The translations under genes and the position numbers were made by a program. A stretch of DNA of 6,510 nt, taken from CAYVUV01 sp964455095. GTDB taxonomy: Bacteria > Desulfobacterota > Binatia > HRBIN30 > CADEER01. The DNA is taken from the NCBI GenBank assembly GCA_964455095.1, contig CAYVUV010000058.1:1-6510 (forward strand). Reading direction: 5' to 3'. Below are positions 6,461-6,510 of this stretch, piece by piece; within the stretch, counting starts at the first letter, position 1; each line of letters starts with the position of its first letter. Under the pieces are notes generated by a model that was not told the origin of the DNA, did no database searches, and was given only the letters and a program-made list of their open reading frames with translations.

Positions 6461-6510
6461 ATCGCCATCCTTTTTTCACGCCCGCACTGCTGATGCGACT
6501 CGGGATGCAC

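Noticed and set aside
6252..6479. Minus-strand 75-codon frame starting with a GTG (KKGWRLNKRR...)
   Set aside because: It runs through the 6370-6390 palindrome, giving a repeat-derived peptide (NPSLERRGTG), and then into the amidase start in another frame; no ribosome binding site or homologous motif.

Overview
The window is GC-rich throughout, with strong G/C preference at third codon positions in every credible gene. Efflux proteins, small secreted proteins and clean signal peptides point to a Gram-negative bacterium, most likely in or near the Proteobacteria (Pseudomonadota). This placement is inferred from gene content and base composition; no rRNA or other phylogenetic marker is present.

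Layout. Positions 1-3345 (+) hold nearly all of a CusA-type heavy-metal RND efflux pump, with its first ~25 residues cut off by the window edge. After a 160-bp gap comes a small exported helical protein (3506-3784, +) with a very good ribosome binding site. It is convergent, with a 12-bp gap, with a second small putative exported protein with two cysteines (3797-4066, -); a GC-rich stem-loop sits at the junction. Then, all on the minus strand, come an integral-membrane methyltransferase of the isoprenylcysteine carboxyl methyltransferase/PEMT-like type (4207-4710) and an amidase-signature hydrolase (4876-6318). The amidase is followed by an intergenic inverted-repeat element (4749-4854), and a second short palindrome (6370-6390) lies just upstream of it. 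The last ~180 bases hold no convincing gene.

How the genes relate. Only the pump has a clear physiological role: proton-driven export of monovalent metal (Cu(I)/Ag(I)) as the inner-membrane part of a tripartite CusCBA-like system whose other parts should lie upstream. The small secreted protein next to it could be a stress or metal-related accessory, but nothing in its sequence proves this. The methyltransferase and amidase are ordinary accessory genes with no visible functional link to the pump. The amidase and methyltransferase run in the same direction but are separated by the palindromic repeat, so a shared operon is doubtful.

I see no defence system, CRISPR array, transposase, tRNA or rRNA. 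The points most worth a second look are two sizeable insertions in the CusA periplasmic part, one carrying a Cys-Pro-x-x-Gly-Lys-Pro segment and one rich in tryptophan, and the two palindromic intergenic repeats.
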